A DNA stretch of 64,000 nt, taken from Pseudomonadota bacterium (GTDB taxonomy: Bacteria; Pseudomonadota; Alphaproteobacteria; Micavibrionales; Micavibrionaceae). The stretch spans positions 640,860 through 704,859 of the forward strand of contig JAKQEE010000052.1 in NCBI GenBank assembly GCA_029558635.1. The letters are read 5' to 3'. Under the pieces are notes generated by a model that ran no database searches, was not told the DNA's origin, and saw only the letters and a program-made list of their open reading frames with translations. Below are positions 20,370 through 29,176 of this stretch, piece after piece (position 1 is the first letter of the stretch; each line of letters starts with the position of its first letter). The translations under genes were made by a program, and so were the position numbers.

Positions 20370-20933
20370 GTGGGGCTTCTTGGTGGGTCATTCAATCCGC
20401 CGCACGAAGGGCACGTCCACAATTCCGAAATTGCGATGAAATATCTGGGGCTGGATGCCGTGTGGTGGCTGGTCACTCCAGGCAATCCGCTCAAATCTCA
20501 TAAAGAGCTGCCGAATGCCGAGGTACGGGCCGGATGGTGTCGCGATCTTATTCAGGACCCGCGCATGGTGGTATCTAACCTTGAGACAGCATTCGGAACC
20601 AATCTGACGTCCGAAACTGTGCGTCATCTGCGTAAACATTTCCCCGATACGGAATTTGTGTGGCTGGCCGGAACCGAGATCGCCCATGAATTCCACAAAT
20701 GGCGGCGGTGGAAAGACCTGATCCACACCATTCCGTTTGCCTTTGTCGGGAGGCCAACCCATCACGGGGTGGTGCGTAATACCGTTTTCCGTCGGGTGGG
20801 GAGCATGATCCATTGCGCGCTGCATCAAGGCGGGCGGCCTCCCCTTGAAAAAGGCCGAATTTACTGGATTTTCAGCGAATCGCGCAACCCGATGTCGTCA
20901 ACCCTGATCCGGTCGCAGAAAGACGGAAAATAA
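20370..20933 (+). CDS. nadD: Nicotinate-nucleotide adenylyltransferase
   Basis: NadD adenylylates nicotinate mononucleotide in NAD synthesis. The nucleotidyltransferase motif GGSFNPPHEGH is at the very N-terminus, and SSTLIRSQ near the C-terminus matches the ISSTxIR motif. The start shown is the first standard codon in frame, GTG at 20370. It leaves no residues ahead of the first strand and has no clear ribosome-binding site. The frame is open upstream to 20286 and encodes a plausible NadD-like lead-in, so initiation at CTG 20307, overlapping the atpF stop, is possible. A run of nine C at 20326-20334 lies in that stretch. Confidence 0.9.
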   Translation: MGLLGGSFNPPHEGHVHNSEIAMKYLGLDAVWWLVTPGNPLKSHKELPNAEVRAGWCRDLIQDPRMVVSNLETAFGTNLTSETVRHLRKHFPDTEFVWLAGTEIAHEFHKWRRWKDLIHTIPFAFVGRPTHHGVVRNTVFRRVGSMIHCALHQGGRPPLEKGRIYWIFSESRNPMSSTLIRSQKDGK

Positions 20934-21039
20934 GGGGATTTGCACTCCTAGCCCAAAAGGGGTAAAATATAAGGGATGGTATCAGGTTATAGACTTAGAC
21001 ATAATTTTATAGACGAAACCAGTGCGACTTTGCTATATC

Positions 21040-21075
21040 AGCCGCTTAGCTGTTGTGCAGCCTAGCGGCTTTTTA
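21040..21075 (+). terminator. Rho-independent terminator after nadD
   Basis: AGCCGCTTAG at 21040-21049 pairs with CTAGCGGCT at 21062-21070 with one bulged T, followed by TTTTTA. It sits in the 183-base gap between nadD and rsfS and should separate the atp-nadD transcript from the rsfS cluster. Confidence 0.7.
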
Positions 21076-21116
21076 TATGGCTTTTATTTAACTTTGGAGA
21101 AAGGACAACGCAACCT

Positions 21117-21509
21117 TTGGGAAATCATATTAAAGCCGGAGAGAATACTCCGCACACTCTGAAAGACGCTATCCTACACGTTCTGGACGAGAATAAAGCC
21201 GAAGAAATCGAATCGATTGACCTGAACGGGCAATCCTCACTCGCAGATTATATGATTGTTGCCAGCGGGACGTCGTCGCGTCAGGTTGCTGCCCTTGCCG
21301 GCAAGCTCGAAGAAAAACTTCCCCAATACGGATTTCAGGTCCTGAGGACTGAAGGCCTGCCCACCGCGGACTGGGTCGTCGTCGATTGCGGTGACGCCAT
21401 CGTCCATTTGTTTCGCCCCGAAGTCAGGGATTTCTATAATATCGAGAAAATGTGGCGGCAGGATATCGCGCCAGTCCCTTCTCGACCCCGCGCTCATCAC
21501 GCGCACTAG
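21117..21509 (+). CDS. rsfS: Ribosomal silencing factor RsfS
   Basis: RsfS binds uL14 and blocks subunit joining when growth slows. The 130 residues show the family blocks SLADYMIVASGTSSRQVAAL, GLPTADWVVVDCGDAIVHLF and RDFYNIEKMW. The start is TTG at 21117, with AAAGGA about 12 bases upstream. The nadD-rsfS-rlmH order is widespread in proteobacteria, and here a terminator after each of nadD and rsfS splits it. Confidence 0.92.
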   Translation: MGNHIKAGENTPHTLKDAILHVLDENKAEEIESIDLNGQSSLADYMIVASGTSSRQVAALAGKLEEKLPQYGFQVLRTEGLPTADWVVVDCGDAIVHLFRPEVRDFYNIEKMWRQDIAPVPSRPRAHHAH

Positions 21510-21515
21510 AATACA

Positions 21516-21546
21516 AAGCCGGACGTTGAACATCCGGCTTTTTTCT
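21516..21546 (+). terminator. Rho-independent terminator after rsfS
   Basis: AAGCCGGA at 21516-21523 and TCCGGCTT at 21533-21540 form a perfect 8-bp stem with a 9-base loop, followed directly by a T-rich tail. Confidence 0.85.
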
Positions 21547-21592
21547 TAGGGAACGTCTTCTGTAAGTTCCGAGAATCGGATATGAACAAAGT

Positions 21593-22054
21593 ATGTTCAA
21601 AATCGATTTGATTGTTGTCGGCAAGGTCAAGAAAGGCCCATGGTATGATCTGCAGGAAGATTATATCAAGCGGCTGAGATGGAATGTCACTCTCATTGAA
21701 GTCGAGAGCAAATATACCGACTCCAAAACCCAGCAAGAGCATGAGCAGCGTTTGGTCCTATCCAAGCTCGACGAGGATTCTTTTATCATTGTTCTGGACG
21801 AGCGCGGGGACGGGCTAAAAAGTCTCGACTTCTCGCGGACGCTTGAACGGCTGGCAAGTGCCTCTATTACCAAACTCACTTTCCTGATCGGCGGAGCCGA
21901 AGGATTCACCGATGAAATCCGCGGCAAAGCCAACATGTTGCTCAGTTTCGGGCAACAAACCTGGCCGCATGTGATGGTGAGGGTTATGCTGCTTGAACAA
22001 ATCTACCGTGCCCAGCAAATACTGGCCGGCCACCCCTATCATCGCGAGGGGTAG
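21593..22054 (+). CDS. rlmH: 23S rRNA pseudouridine-1915 N3-methyltransferase RlmH
   Basis: RlmH is a SPOUT-fold methyltransferase acting on 23S rRNA helix 69. IIVLDERGDGLKSLDF, FLIGGAEGF and the C-terminal VRVMLLEQIYRAQQILAGHPYHREG are the knot and substrate-binding segments of the family. Length 153 is standard. It is followed by the EnvC-like gene five bases after the stop, so the two share a transcript. Confidence 0.95.
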   Translation: MFKIDLIVVGKVKKGPWYDLQEDYIKRLRWNVTLIEVESKYTDSKTQQEHEQRLVLSKLDEDSFIIVLDERGDGLKSLDFSRTLERLASASITKLTFLIGGAEGFTDEIRGKANMLLSFGQQTWPHVMVRVMLLEQIYRAQQILAGHPYHREG

Positions 22055-22059
22055 ATTTG

Positions 22060-23250
22060 ATGCGCGTTTTATTTGCCGTACTTATTCTACTGCTAGCCTC
22101 CCCCGCGCTTGCGTCCTCGCCGCCAATCCCGCCGAAGAAAGGGGAGTCGCTTTCCAGCATCAACAAGCAAATGGAGGCGCAGAAGTCGGAGCAAGAGGAT
22201 CTCGAAAAACAAGCCAAATCGCTTGAAAAGGGAATGAAGGGTCTCAAAAAAGACCTGATTTCCATTGCCGGCAAGGTTCAGGATTATGAAACGTCGATGC
22301 GCGAGCTGGAAGAGCGTTTGTCTCAACTGCGCAAGAATAAATCGGACCTCACCAATTCCCTGTCAAAACAGAAAAAGTCGATTGCCGATCTGGTACTGGC
22401 GTTGGAGCGCATTCGTCGCCTCCCCCCCGAAACTCTTGTGGCGCGGCCAGATGCACCGTTAGAAACGGCGCAGGCTGCAACGGTTCTCAGTTCGATTTTG
22501 CCGGAGCTGGACAGTCGCGCCAAGAGGCTGAAACTTGATCTTGATGAACTACAGAAGATTGAAGGCGAGTTGACTGACAAACAGGCCTCCCTCAAAGAAA
22601 CGACCGAAAAACTCAAGACCGATCAGGTCAAGCTCGACAAGCTGATGGATGAACGGGAAAAATCTCTGAAGGACACCAAAAAACAGGTTGCTAAAAGAGA
22701 AGAGTCGATTGCCCAGCTTTCCAAATCGGCGAAGGATCTGAGCGATCTGATCGCCAAGGTTGACGAGAAAAACCGCATTCTAGCACAACGGGCCGATGAA
22801 AGCCGGACCCAGAATGCCCGCAGCTCGCGCCCCACATCTCCCCAAATCGAGCAGGCAATGCAGGCGGCTTTACCCTCTCTGGGCAATTCCCGCCTTCCGG
22901 TTTCCGGAATAATTAAAACCCGTTTCGGGCAAACCGACGATATCGGGGCCAAATCGCAAGGGTTGACCATCGAGGCCCGACCGGGGACCGTGGTTGTGGC
23001 TCCTCTGGGCGGGATTGTCCGTTATGCAGGCCCATTCAAAAAGTACGGCAGCATTATTCTGTTGGAACATAAGAATAAATTTCACAGTCTGGTTGCAGGA
23101 CTGGGGAAAATTGATACATTCGTGGGGCAGAGTGTCGATGCGGGGGAACCGCTCGGACGGTTGCCGGATTACACGGGGCGTCTATATTATGAGCTTCGTT
23201 ACCGCGGTGCCCCCGTTAACCCCGCACAAAAGTTTGCCAAGCTTGAATAA
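22060..23250 (+). CDS. EnvC-like murein hydrolase activator (degenerate LytM domain)
   Basis: This is a periplasmic activator of cell-wall amidases at the septum. The ATG at 22060 starts a signal peptide (MRVLFAVLILLLASPALASS), and a TTG one codon earlier is in frame. Residues ~25-260 form a long coiled coil. The last ~130 residues are a LytM/M23 domain in which every metal ligand is lost: the H-x3-D position reads SQGLT and the HxH position reads YYE. This pattern marks EnvC-type activators and not active endopeptidases. The gene is placed between rlmH and a CtpA-type protease, a conserved block. Confidence 0.88.
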   Translation: MRVLFAVLILLLASPALASSPPIPPKKGESLSSINKQMEAQKSEQEDLEKQAKSLEKGMKGLKKDLISIAGKVQDYETSMRELEERLSQLRKNKSDLTNSLSKQKKSIADLVLALERIRRLPPETLVARPDAPLETAQAATVLSSILPELDSRAKRLKLDLDELQKIEGELTDKQASLKETTEKLKTDQVKLDKLMDEREKSLKDTKKQVAKREESIAQLSKSAKDLSDLIAKVDEKNRILAQRADESRTQNARSSRPTSPQIEQAMQAALPSLGNSRLPVSGIIKTRFGQTDDIGAKSQGLTIEARPGTVVVAPLGGIVRYAGPFKKYGSIILLEHKNKFHSLVAGLGKIDTFVGQSVDAGEPLGRLPDYTGRLYYELRYRGAPVNPAQKFAKLE

Positions 23251-23275
23251 TTCAACCTCTCTGGAGTTTTTTTTG

Positions 23276-24631
23276 ATGACCACATCCCACTCTTCTCTTC
23301 TGTTCGTTCTGGCTTTGCTGGCTTTGCCGAATTGTTCTTTGGCTCAGGAAGCCGCCACTGCCTCTGCCGCAGATATTCCACCCGCCCAGTCGGAAGAAGA
23401 CACCTACCGTCAACTCCAGATGTTCGGCGAAGCGTTCGAGCGCGTGCGCGAAAAATATGTCGAACCCGTTACTGACGAACAACTGGTCGAATATGCGATC
23501 AAGGGGATGTTGTCCAATCTCGATCCGCATTCCGATTATCTGACCGCCAAAGATTTCGACGATATGAAAGTCCAGACCAAGGGCGAATTTGGCGGTCTGG
23601 GGATCGAAGTCACAATGGATCAGGGTGTGGTCAAGGTCGTTTCCCCGATTGATGACACTCCGGCTTTCAAAGCGGGTGTTAAGGCCGGCGATCTGATTAC
23701 GCATCTCGACGGCAAACCAATTCTCGGCATGACTCTCAACGATGCGGTCGAGAAAATGCGCGGCAAAGTCGGCACACCGATTGAAATCACCATTCGCCGC
23801 GAAGGTGTGGCCGAGCCGATTATTATGAGCATCGTGCGCGATACGATCAAAATCCAGCCCGTCAAATTCCGCGTCGAACAAGACAGCATCGGGTATATTC
23901 GCGTTACACAATTTAACCGCAACACCTATGACGGGTTGAAAAAGGCCATCGACAGCATTTCCAAGGACACTGGCGACAAGCTCATAGGCTATGTGATAGA
24001 CTTGCGTAACAACCCAGGCGGATTGCTCGATCAGGCGATTGCCGTGTCCGACGCATTCCTTGAGCAGGGCGAAATCGTCTCGACCCGTGGACGTGAGGAA
24101 AAAGACATCAAGCGCGACAACGCCCTGCCCGGTGATTTGGCGGGCGGATTGCCGATTGTAGTGCTGATCAATAACGGGTCTGCTTCGGCGTCCGAGATTG
24201 TTGCCGGTGCGTTGCAAGACCACCACCGCGCCGTCATCATGGGGACGCGTTCGTTCGGCAAAGGCTCGGTTCAGACGGTCATCCCGATTTCCGGTGACGG
24301 AGCGTTGCGTCTGACCACGGCGCGTTACTTTACGCCATCGGGCCGTTCCATTCAGGGTAAAGGTATTGATCCCGATATCACTGTTGAAATGGCCAAGGTT
24401 GAAAAACTCAGCGAAATGGGATTCCATGAGGAAGACCTGAAAGGAGCGCTCAGCAATCCGAATGGCGAGCAGAAACCTTCACAACCCGCTCCGGCCAACG
24501 ATAATGAAATAGGCGACAAAAAGGACGGCAAGGATGCCGACCAGCAGAGCGAGACGGATAAGGATTATCAACTGTCCCGTGCACTTGATCTATTGAAAGG
24601 GCTGTCCCTGATGAAAGATGGCAGCAAGTAA
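23276..24631 (+). CDS. Carboxy-terminal processing protease (S41, CtpA-like)
   Basis: This is a secreted serine protease of 451 residues. The ATG at 23276 has CTGGAG upstream and starts a signal peptide (SLLFVLALLALPNCSLAQ). The in-frame stretch further upstream overlaps the EnvC-like gene and is rejected. A PDZ domain spans about residues 95-170 (GGLGIEVTMDQGVV). The S41 core contains NNGSASASEIVAGALQ with the catalytic Ser, and GTRSFGKGSVQ with the catalytic Lys. The C-terminal ~50 residues are charged and probably disordered. It probably trims envelope proteins. The neighbouring EnvC-like gene suggests a wall-remodelling context. Confidence 0.93.
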   Translation: MTTSHSSLLFVLALLALPNCSLAQEAATASAADIPPAQSEEDTYRQLQMFGEAFERVREKYVEPVTDEQLVEYAIKGMLSNLDPHSDYLTAKDFDDMKVQTKGEFGGLGIEVTMDQGVVKVVSPIDDTPAFKAGVKAGDLITHLDGKPILGMTLNDAVEKMRGKVGTPIEITIRREGVAEPIIMSIVRDTIKIQPVKFRVEQDSIGYIRVTQFNRNTYDGLKKAIDSISKDTGDKLIGYVIDLRNNPGGLLDQAIAVSDAFLEQGEIVSTRGREEKDIKRDNALPGDLAGGLPIVVLINNGSASASEIVAGALQDHHRAVIMGTRSFGKGSVQTVIPISGDGALRLTTARYFTPSGRSIQGKGIDPDITVEMAKVEKLSEMGFHEEDLKGALSNPNGEQKPSQPAPANDNEIGDKKDGKDADQQSETDKDYQLSRALDLLKGLSLMKDGSK

Positions 24632-24633
24632 AC

Positions 24634-25815
24634 ATGGGCGGAAAGCTGGCAGAAAAATTTTCAGGATTGGGGGGAGCCGTAAAGTTTGCGGTTTCTTCGC
24701 TTGATCCGAAATCTTTTACTGCATCGTTTGCATTGCTTTTAGTGCTGAGTGGCTTTGGTTCTTACCAGATCATTTCCGCTGCGCCGGTGATCGAAGCTGA
24801 ACCCTATCCGGCTTTGGGGTTGAATACCGGAAAAGTTCTGGCTCAGCTTGATCTGGCGCAACATCAGGACGAGCCGATTCATTATGGCGATCCTGTTCAT
24901 GAAGAGCCTTCTCCACATGGACAAGCCCAAGCGGAAAACCATGGCGAGGATATGACCCCAATGCCACTTCACACAGAGGAAGGTGGAAAACTGCCTGTTC
25001 CCGCCCTTAAAGAAACAGAGGCAATCGAGGGGTTGTTTGAAGACACTCCGTTCGGCCCAGTGCCCATCAAGCGGGTCTCTGACGGCATGACAGTCTTTGA
25101 CGCCTACAAAATGCCGTTTATTCCGGATGTCGGGGCCAAAGGGGTTATCGCCATCGTCATGACCGATTACGGGCTTTCCGAAGGCGCCACGGCGCAAAGT
25201 CTTGAAAATTTGCCCAAGGGAGTCTCCTTTGCCGCTTCACCCTATTCCAGCGACATCCAAAAGAAGATCGACCAAGCACGGTCATACGGACATGAAATCT
25301 GGATGCAGACACCGATCCAGTCTACGGCCTTTGGCAGTGAAGATGATACGGGGCCGTTAACCATGCTTTCGGGCCTCAATTCCGAACAGAACAACATCCG
25401 GCTGCTCCGAACGTTGTCCATGGCACGCGGGTATGTCGGCGTTGTCTTTAATAATGCGCCGAATTTCAAAGAGTCTCCCGATGAACTTAAAGACATTATT
25501 TCGGTTCTTTCTGCGCGCGGTCTGGCGTTGACAGAAGCCGGTCCCGAAGACCACTCTATCGTCACTCTGGTTGATGAAAAGAAACTGCCTTTTGCGGCCA
25601 GTTCAATGGAGCTTGATGGCAGCGAAGGCGAGAAAGAATTGCGCCGGTCTCTTGAACAACTCGAAGGGATTGCCGGAAAGAATTTTCTGGCGGTGGCGTA
25701 TATCCGCCCGCAACCAAAAATCTTTTCTATTCTGAAAGAGTGGGAGTCTTCCCTATCTGGCAAGGGGCTGCAACTCGCGCCTTTGTCCGTCATCATCGAA
25801 AAAAGCAAGATGTAA
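24634..25815 (+). CDS. Divergent polysaccharide deacetylase family protein (YibQ-like)
   Basis: The 393-residue protein has an N-terminal membrane anchor (SFALLLVLSGFGSYQII), a variable acidic linker and a C-terminal domain beginning IAIVMTDYGLSEGATAQSLE, the divergent polysaccharide deacetylase (YibQ) pattern. The usual deacetylase metal motif is not complete, so activity is uncertain. It follows the CtpA-like gene by two bases and overlaps rppH by TAATG. Order EnvC-like, CtpA-like, YibQ-like, RppH is conserved in many alphaproteobacteria. Confidence 0.85.
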   Translation: MGGKLAEKFSGLGGAVKFAVSSLDPKSFTASFALLLVLSGFGSYQIISAAPVIEAEPYPALGLNTGKVLAQLDLAQHQDEPIHYGDPVHEEPSPHGQAQAENHGEDMTPMPLHTEEGGKLPVPALKETEAIEGLFEDTPFGPVPIKRVSDGMTVFDAYKMPFIPDVGAKGVIAIVMTDYGLSEGATAQSLENLPKGVSFAASPYSSDIQKKIDQARSYGHEIWMQTPIQSTAFGSEDDTGPLTMLSGLNSEQNNIRLLRTLSMARGYVGVVFNNAPNFKESPDELKDIISVLSARGLALTEAGPEDHSIVTLVDEKKLPFAASSMELDGSEGEKELRRSLEQLEGIAGKNFLAVAYIRPQPKIFSILKEWESSLSGKGLQLAPLSVIIEKSKM

Positions 25816-26285
25816 TGACCCAATCATCCCTTCCCTATCGCCCCTGTGTCGGGATTACGCTGTTCAATTCGCAGGGACTGGTGTTTGTCGGCGAACGCAT
25901 CGACACGCCCGGCGCATGGCAAATGCCGCAAGGCGGAGTCGATGAAGGCGAAGATATCATCACTGCCGCGCAGCGCGAGCTAGCCGAGGAAGTCGGAACC
26001 AATCAGGCTGATATTATCCGCATTGCCGAAACAACCGTCCGTTATGATTTTCCGCCGGAACTTTCCATCAAGAACCTGACCAACCGTTACCGCGGACAGG
26101 AACAGACATGGGTAGCAATGCGCTTTACCGGATCGGATGAAGATATTCGTCTTGATGCCCACGATCCGGCGGAGTTTTCGAGGTGGCAGTGGGTTCATCT
26201 GTCCCAAACGGTCGATCTGATCGTTCCGTTCAAGCGCGAGACCTACCGCAAGATCATTTCTCTTTTTCAGGATGTTACGATCTAG
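25815..26285 (+). CDS. rppH: RNA pyrophosphohydrolase RppH
   Basis: RppH removes pyrophosphate from the 5' end of mRNAs and so starts decay. The Nudix box GGVDEGEDIITAAQRELAEE fits G-x5-E-x7-RE-x2-EE. WQMPQGG and the later RGQEQTWVAMRF are RppH features. The start chosen at 25815 overlaps the preceding stop as TAATG and gives 156 residues. A longer in-frame form starting at 25740 would run through the YibQ-like gene and is rejected. The 3' end overlaps a convergent gene by four bases. Confidence 0.93.
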   Translation: MTQSSLPYRPCVGITLFNSQGLVFVGERIDTPGAWQMPQGGVDEGEDIITAAQRELAEEVGTNQADIIRIAETTVRYDFPPELSIKNLTNRYRGQEQTWVAMRFTGSDEDIRLDAHDPAEFSRWQWVHLSQTVDLIVPFKRETYRKIISLFQDVTI

Positions 26286-26872
26286 GGTGTCGAATTTGGC
26301 ATATCAATTTTGACAATTGCTCTCGAGGACATATCGGGGTGCAATTCAGCCGAGAACGTAGATGATGAGCCTCTGACCTGCGCGTCTTGCATCGGTATTG
26401 CCAACATGGTCAAATTCATTGCCAGATGCTTATAAAATGGATTTCTTTCCTGTCCCAAATCTTTTCCCAGCTGGGCAATGTTATCCGGTTCGCAAATTAC
26501 ATTCGCAGTCAATCTGAACGGATTTAGAGACGTCTTGCATCCAGCATTCTCGGCCATATTCAAAACCCCCATTGCCGTTGTCCACATTCCGCTGGTGGAT
26601 GTCGGCGCATTGGGTACAGGGCACGCACTTGCTTCGATTTTCAACTTTCCGTCATCATATGATCCTGTGCCGACCTGACATCCCGCCTGACTAAACATCT
26701 CACGAAATACAGAGATTGTTTCCTTGGCCTCCTGTGGATTCAAAGGCATCTCGGCTGTAATACTGGCATTGAAATGCGGATTCTTGCCATCCGTCGTAAT
26801 GACGATCTCGCCCTGTCGCATATTTGGTTTTCTGGTACTTTCGTGGTCATCCATCCGGATATAATATGACAT
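26282..26872 (-). CDS. Unknown protein (196 residues)
   Basis: I recognise no domain. The protein is soluble with no signal peptide, and has four cysteines (AGCQVG, ASACPVP, NAGCKTS, VICEPD) evenly spread, which suggests disulfides or metal binding but gives no family. The gene lies after the tolB terminator on the same strand and overlaps the rppH stop tail-to-tail by four bases. In many relatives pal occupies the place after tolB. This protein has no lipobox or OmpA domain and is not Pal. Confidence 0.65.
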   Translation of the reverse strand: MSYYIRMDDHESTRKPNMRQGEIVITTDGKNPHFNASITAEMPLNPQEAKETISVFREMFSQAGCQVGTGSYDDGKLKIEASACPVPNAPTSTSGMWTTAMGVLNMAENAGCKTSLNPFRLTANVICEPDNIAQLGKDLGQERNPFYKHLAMNLTMLAIPMQDAQVRGSSSTFSAELHPDMSSRAIVKIDMPNSTP

Positions 26873-26890
26873 AAACCATTTCCAAACGGT

Positions 26891-26920
26891 TAAAAAGGGC
26901 TGAATTCTCAGCCCTTCCTT
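26891..26920 (-). terminator. Rho-independent terminator after tolB
   Basis: AAGGGCTGA at 26895-26903 pairs with TCAGCCCTT at 26908-26916 around a 4-base loop. Read on the minus strand the stem is followed by TTTTT, so it ends the tol transcript. Confidence 0.8.
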
Positions 26921-26947
26921 ATAATATATGCCTGTACGGCCCCCTAC

Positions 26948-28255
26948 CTACGGATTGAGCGGCGACCAAGCAGGGTCGGAGCCGTCGCCTGGTGTATTGA
27001 GCATCCGTTCGTTATGGCCGGTCAGGTCGATGCTATAAAGACGGGCGGTTTTCCCGTTGCGCCCCGGGCTTTCCTTGAAGAAGGAGAGTACACGACCATT
27101 GGGAGCCCAGGTCGGGCCCTCCATGTGGTAGGCGTTGCTCAAGAGGCGTTCGCCGGTTCCGTCGGGGCGGATCACGCCGATATAGAACTGGCCTTTGAGC
27201 ATTTTGACAAAGGCAATCAAATCACCGCGTGGCGACCAAACGGGCGATGCATAACGCCCGTCACCAAAGGTGATGCGGTGCTGGTTGCTGCCGTCGGCGT
27301 TCATCACATAGACCTGTTGTGTGCCGCCACGGTCGGATTCAAACGCAATCTTCGATCCGTCGGGAGCATAGCTCGGGGCCGTATCAATGGCTGGAGAGTC
27401 AGTAAGTTTTCGTGGAGAACGCGAACGCAAATCCATCGAGTAAATATCACTGTTCCCGTTTTGCGAGAGCGACATGACCACTTTCGATCCATCGGGCGAG
27501 AAGCGCGGGGCGAAGGTCATGCCCTTGAAATCGCCGACCAACTCCTGACGTCCGGTTTCAAGATCATAGATGTAAACGCGCGGTTTGTTGCCGATGTAGG
27601 AGAAGTAGGTAATCGTTTGGGTGCTCGGCGAAAAGCGTGGGGTCAGAACCATATTGGCGCCGTCAGTCAGATAGCGGATATTGGCGCCGTCCTGATCCAT
27701 GATCGCCAGACGTTTGACACGTTTCACGGCTGGGCCGGATTCGGCGACATAGACGATGCGGGTGTCGAAATATCCGCCCTCACCCGTCAGGCGTTTATAG
27801 ATTTCATCGGAAATAATGTGCGCAATGCGGCGCCAGTTTTGCGGCGTGGTCATATAGGCCATACCGGTCAATTGTTGTTGGCCGTACACATCGAACAGGC
27901 GGAATTCAACGCGGGTTCGGCCATCCGGTGTGCGGGTGACGGTTCCGTTGACCAGAGCCTGAGCGTTGATCGCCTTCCATTCGGCAAAGCGGATTTGCGT
28001 TTGCATCGAGGCGGCGTCCTGAATAAAGGCGCGCGGGTCCATGATTTTGAACAGGCCAGTGCTTTCAAGGTCTTTCGACACCACTTGTGGGATCGAGGTT
28101 GCGAACTCGCTTCCCGTCGCATCTTTTGCCACGAAATTGGTAATGGCAATCGGGATCGGGTTCATCGTGCCTTTGGTCACGTCCACACGCAATTCAGCGT
28201 GGGCGGTGACAGGCAAAATCAACATCACGGCAAGGAACGAGAATATCTTTTTCAT
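26948..28255 (-). CDS. tolB: Tol-Pal system periplasmic protein TolB
   Basis: TolB is the periplasmic beta-propeller of the Tol-Pal system, needed for outer-membrane constriction at division. ATG 28255 opens a signal peptide ([20 protein letters not shown]), and a GTG three codons upstream is a possible alternative. The N-terminal TolB domain covers ~150 residues. Repeated propeller blades follow, with recurrent motifs such as [16 protein letters not shown] and WSPRGDLI. Length ~435 is normal. It is last in ruvB-ybgC-tolQ-tolR-tolA-tolB and is closed by a terminator. Confidence 0.95.
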   Translation of the reverse strand: MKKIFSFLAVMLILPVTAHAELRVDVTKGTMNPIPIAITNFVAKDATGSEFATSIPQVVSKDLESTGLFKIMDPRAFIQDAASMQTQIRFAEWKAINAQALVNGTVTRTPDGRTRVEFRLFDVYGQQQLTGMAYMTTPQNWRRIAHIISDEIYKRLTGEGGYFDTRIVYVAESGPAVKRVKRLAIMDQDGANIRYLTDGANMVLTPRFSPSTQTITYFSYIGNKPRVYIYDLETGRQELVGDFKGMTFAPRFSPDGSKVVMSLSQNGNSDIYSMDLRSRSPRKLTDSPAIDTAPSYAPDGSKIAFESDRGGTQQVYVMNADGSNQHRITFGDGRYASPVWSPRGDLIAFVKMLKGQFYIGVIRPDGTGERLLSNAYHMEGPTWAPNGRVLSFFKESPGRNGKTARLYSIDLTGHNERMLNTPGDGSDPAWSPLNP

Positions 28256-28285
28256 GGGAATCACACTTTCTCTTTGGGTGAGCCT

Positions 28286-29161
28286 TTATAGCATTTCTTT
28301 CGGGTCGAAGACGATGGTCATTTGTTTCCACTGATCATACTTTTCCGGCGGCAAATTTAAAGGGGTACAATTCGGATTATTGAGGGCACGCACAGCTGAA
28401 TCGGCCGCGGCGCGGAAAAACGGATCGTTTCCATATTTTAAGGTATCCACTACTTTGGCCGAACGGACCGTACGGTCGGGGTTTACTACCACAAATACCT
28501 CAACCACCAGATCCTGAGCATTGGCGGCTCCGGCCATGACGTTCCAGCATTGACTGAGTTGATACCGCAGCGCGTCCATTTCCGTCATGCTGATGACGTC
28601 GGTGAATTTACTGGCGTCCGGCGACGGTGTCGGGTCCGTCATTTTGGGCGATGTCTCGTCCGTGTCCGGTTGCGGCGGCTCATCCGGTGTCAGGTCGTTG
28701 AGCAGCGAGTCAAAAGATTCCTGTTGTTTTTTCGGGTCAGGTTTTTTCTCGGGTTTCTTTTCCGGTTTTTTCTCAGGCTTCTTCTCGGGCTTTTTGTCAG
28801 GAAGTTTTTCCGCCTTTTCCTCTTTGGGCGGCGGTTGCAGTTCCTCGTCCGTAGGTGGCGGAGGTGCTACCTTTTTGGGTTCAGGTTTCTTTTCCTCTTT
28901 CTTTGGAGGTTCTTCTTTCTTTTCTTCTTTCGGCGGGGTCTTGACCGGCGGCTTGTTGGTGGTGGTCAATTCGCCGATATTATCGACCAGTTGCACCGGA
29001 ACCGGATCGACAATCTGGAGGTCGCGTTTCCAATGTGGCAGACCGAAAATCACCAAGGCAAAGACAATCAGGTGCAACGCCACCGAAATCATCAGTGGCG
29101 TTTTGCTCTGCTGTGGCGGTCCGTCGTTGTTTCCGCCTTTATGCCTTGGGTCTGTGACCAT
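28286..29161 (-). CDS. tolA: TolA-type energy-transducing protein
   Basis: TolA links the TolQR motor to TolB across the periplasm. A short cytoplasmic N-terminus precedes one membrane helix (MISVALHLIVFALVIFGL). A ~130-residue linker of Lys, Pro and Glu follows, including four tandem KPEK units, then acidic spacer. The C-terminal domain (residues ~200-291) has the TonB/TolA pattern LSQCWNVMAGA and LVVEVFVVVNPDRTVRSAKV. The linker is Pro/Lys-rich instead of the alanine-rich helix of E. coli TolA, a common alphaproteobacterial variant. Confidence 0.9.
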   Translation of the reverse strand: MVTDPRHKGGNNDGPPQQSKTPLMISVALHLIVFALVIFGLPHWKRDLQIVDPVPVQLVDNIGELTTTNKPPVKTPPKEEKKEEPPKKEEKKPEPKKVAPPPPTDEELQPPPKEEKAEKLPDKKPEKKPEKKPEKKPEKKPDPKKQQESFDSLLNDLTPDEPPQPDTDETSPKMTDPTPSPDASKFTDVISMTEMDALRYQLSQCWNVMAGAANAQDLVVEVFVVVNPDRTVRSAKVVDTLKYGNDPFFRAAADSAVRALNNPNCTPLNLPPEKYDQWKQMTIVFDPKEML

Positions 29162-29176
29162 GTGTCCGACCTTGGT

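Noticed and set aside
22994-23275. N-terminal extension of the CtpA-like protease
   Set aside because: It overlaps the EnvC-like gene in another frame. The signal peptide and ribosome-binding site place the start at 23276.
28740-28800. Short tandem repeats resembling a repeat array
   Set aside because: They encode KPEK units of the TolA linker. The unit length and lack of spacers rule out CRISPR. No CRISPR array was seen elsewhere in the window.
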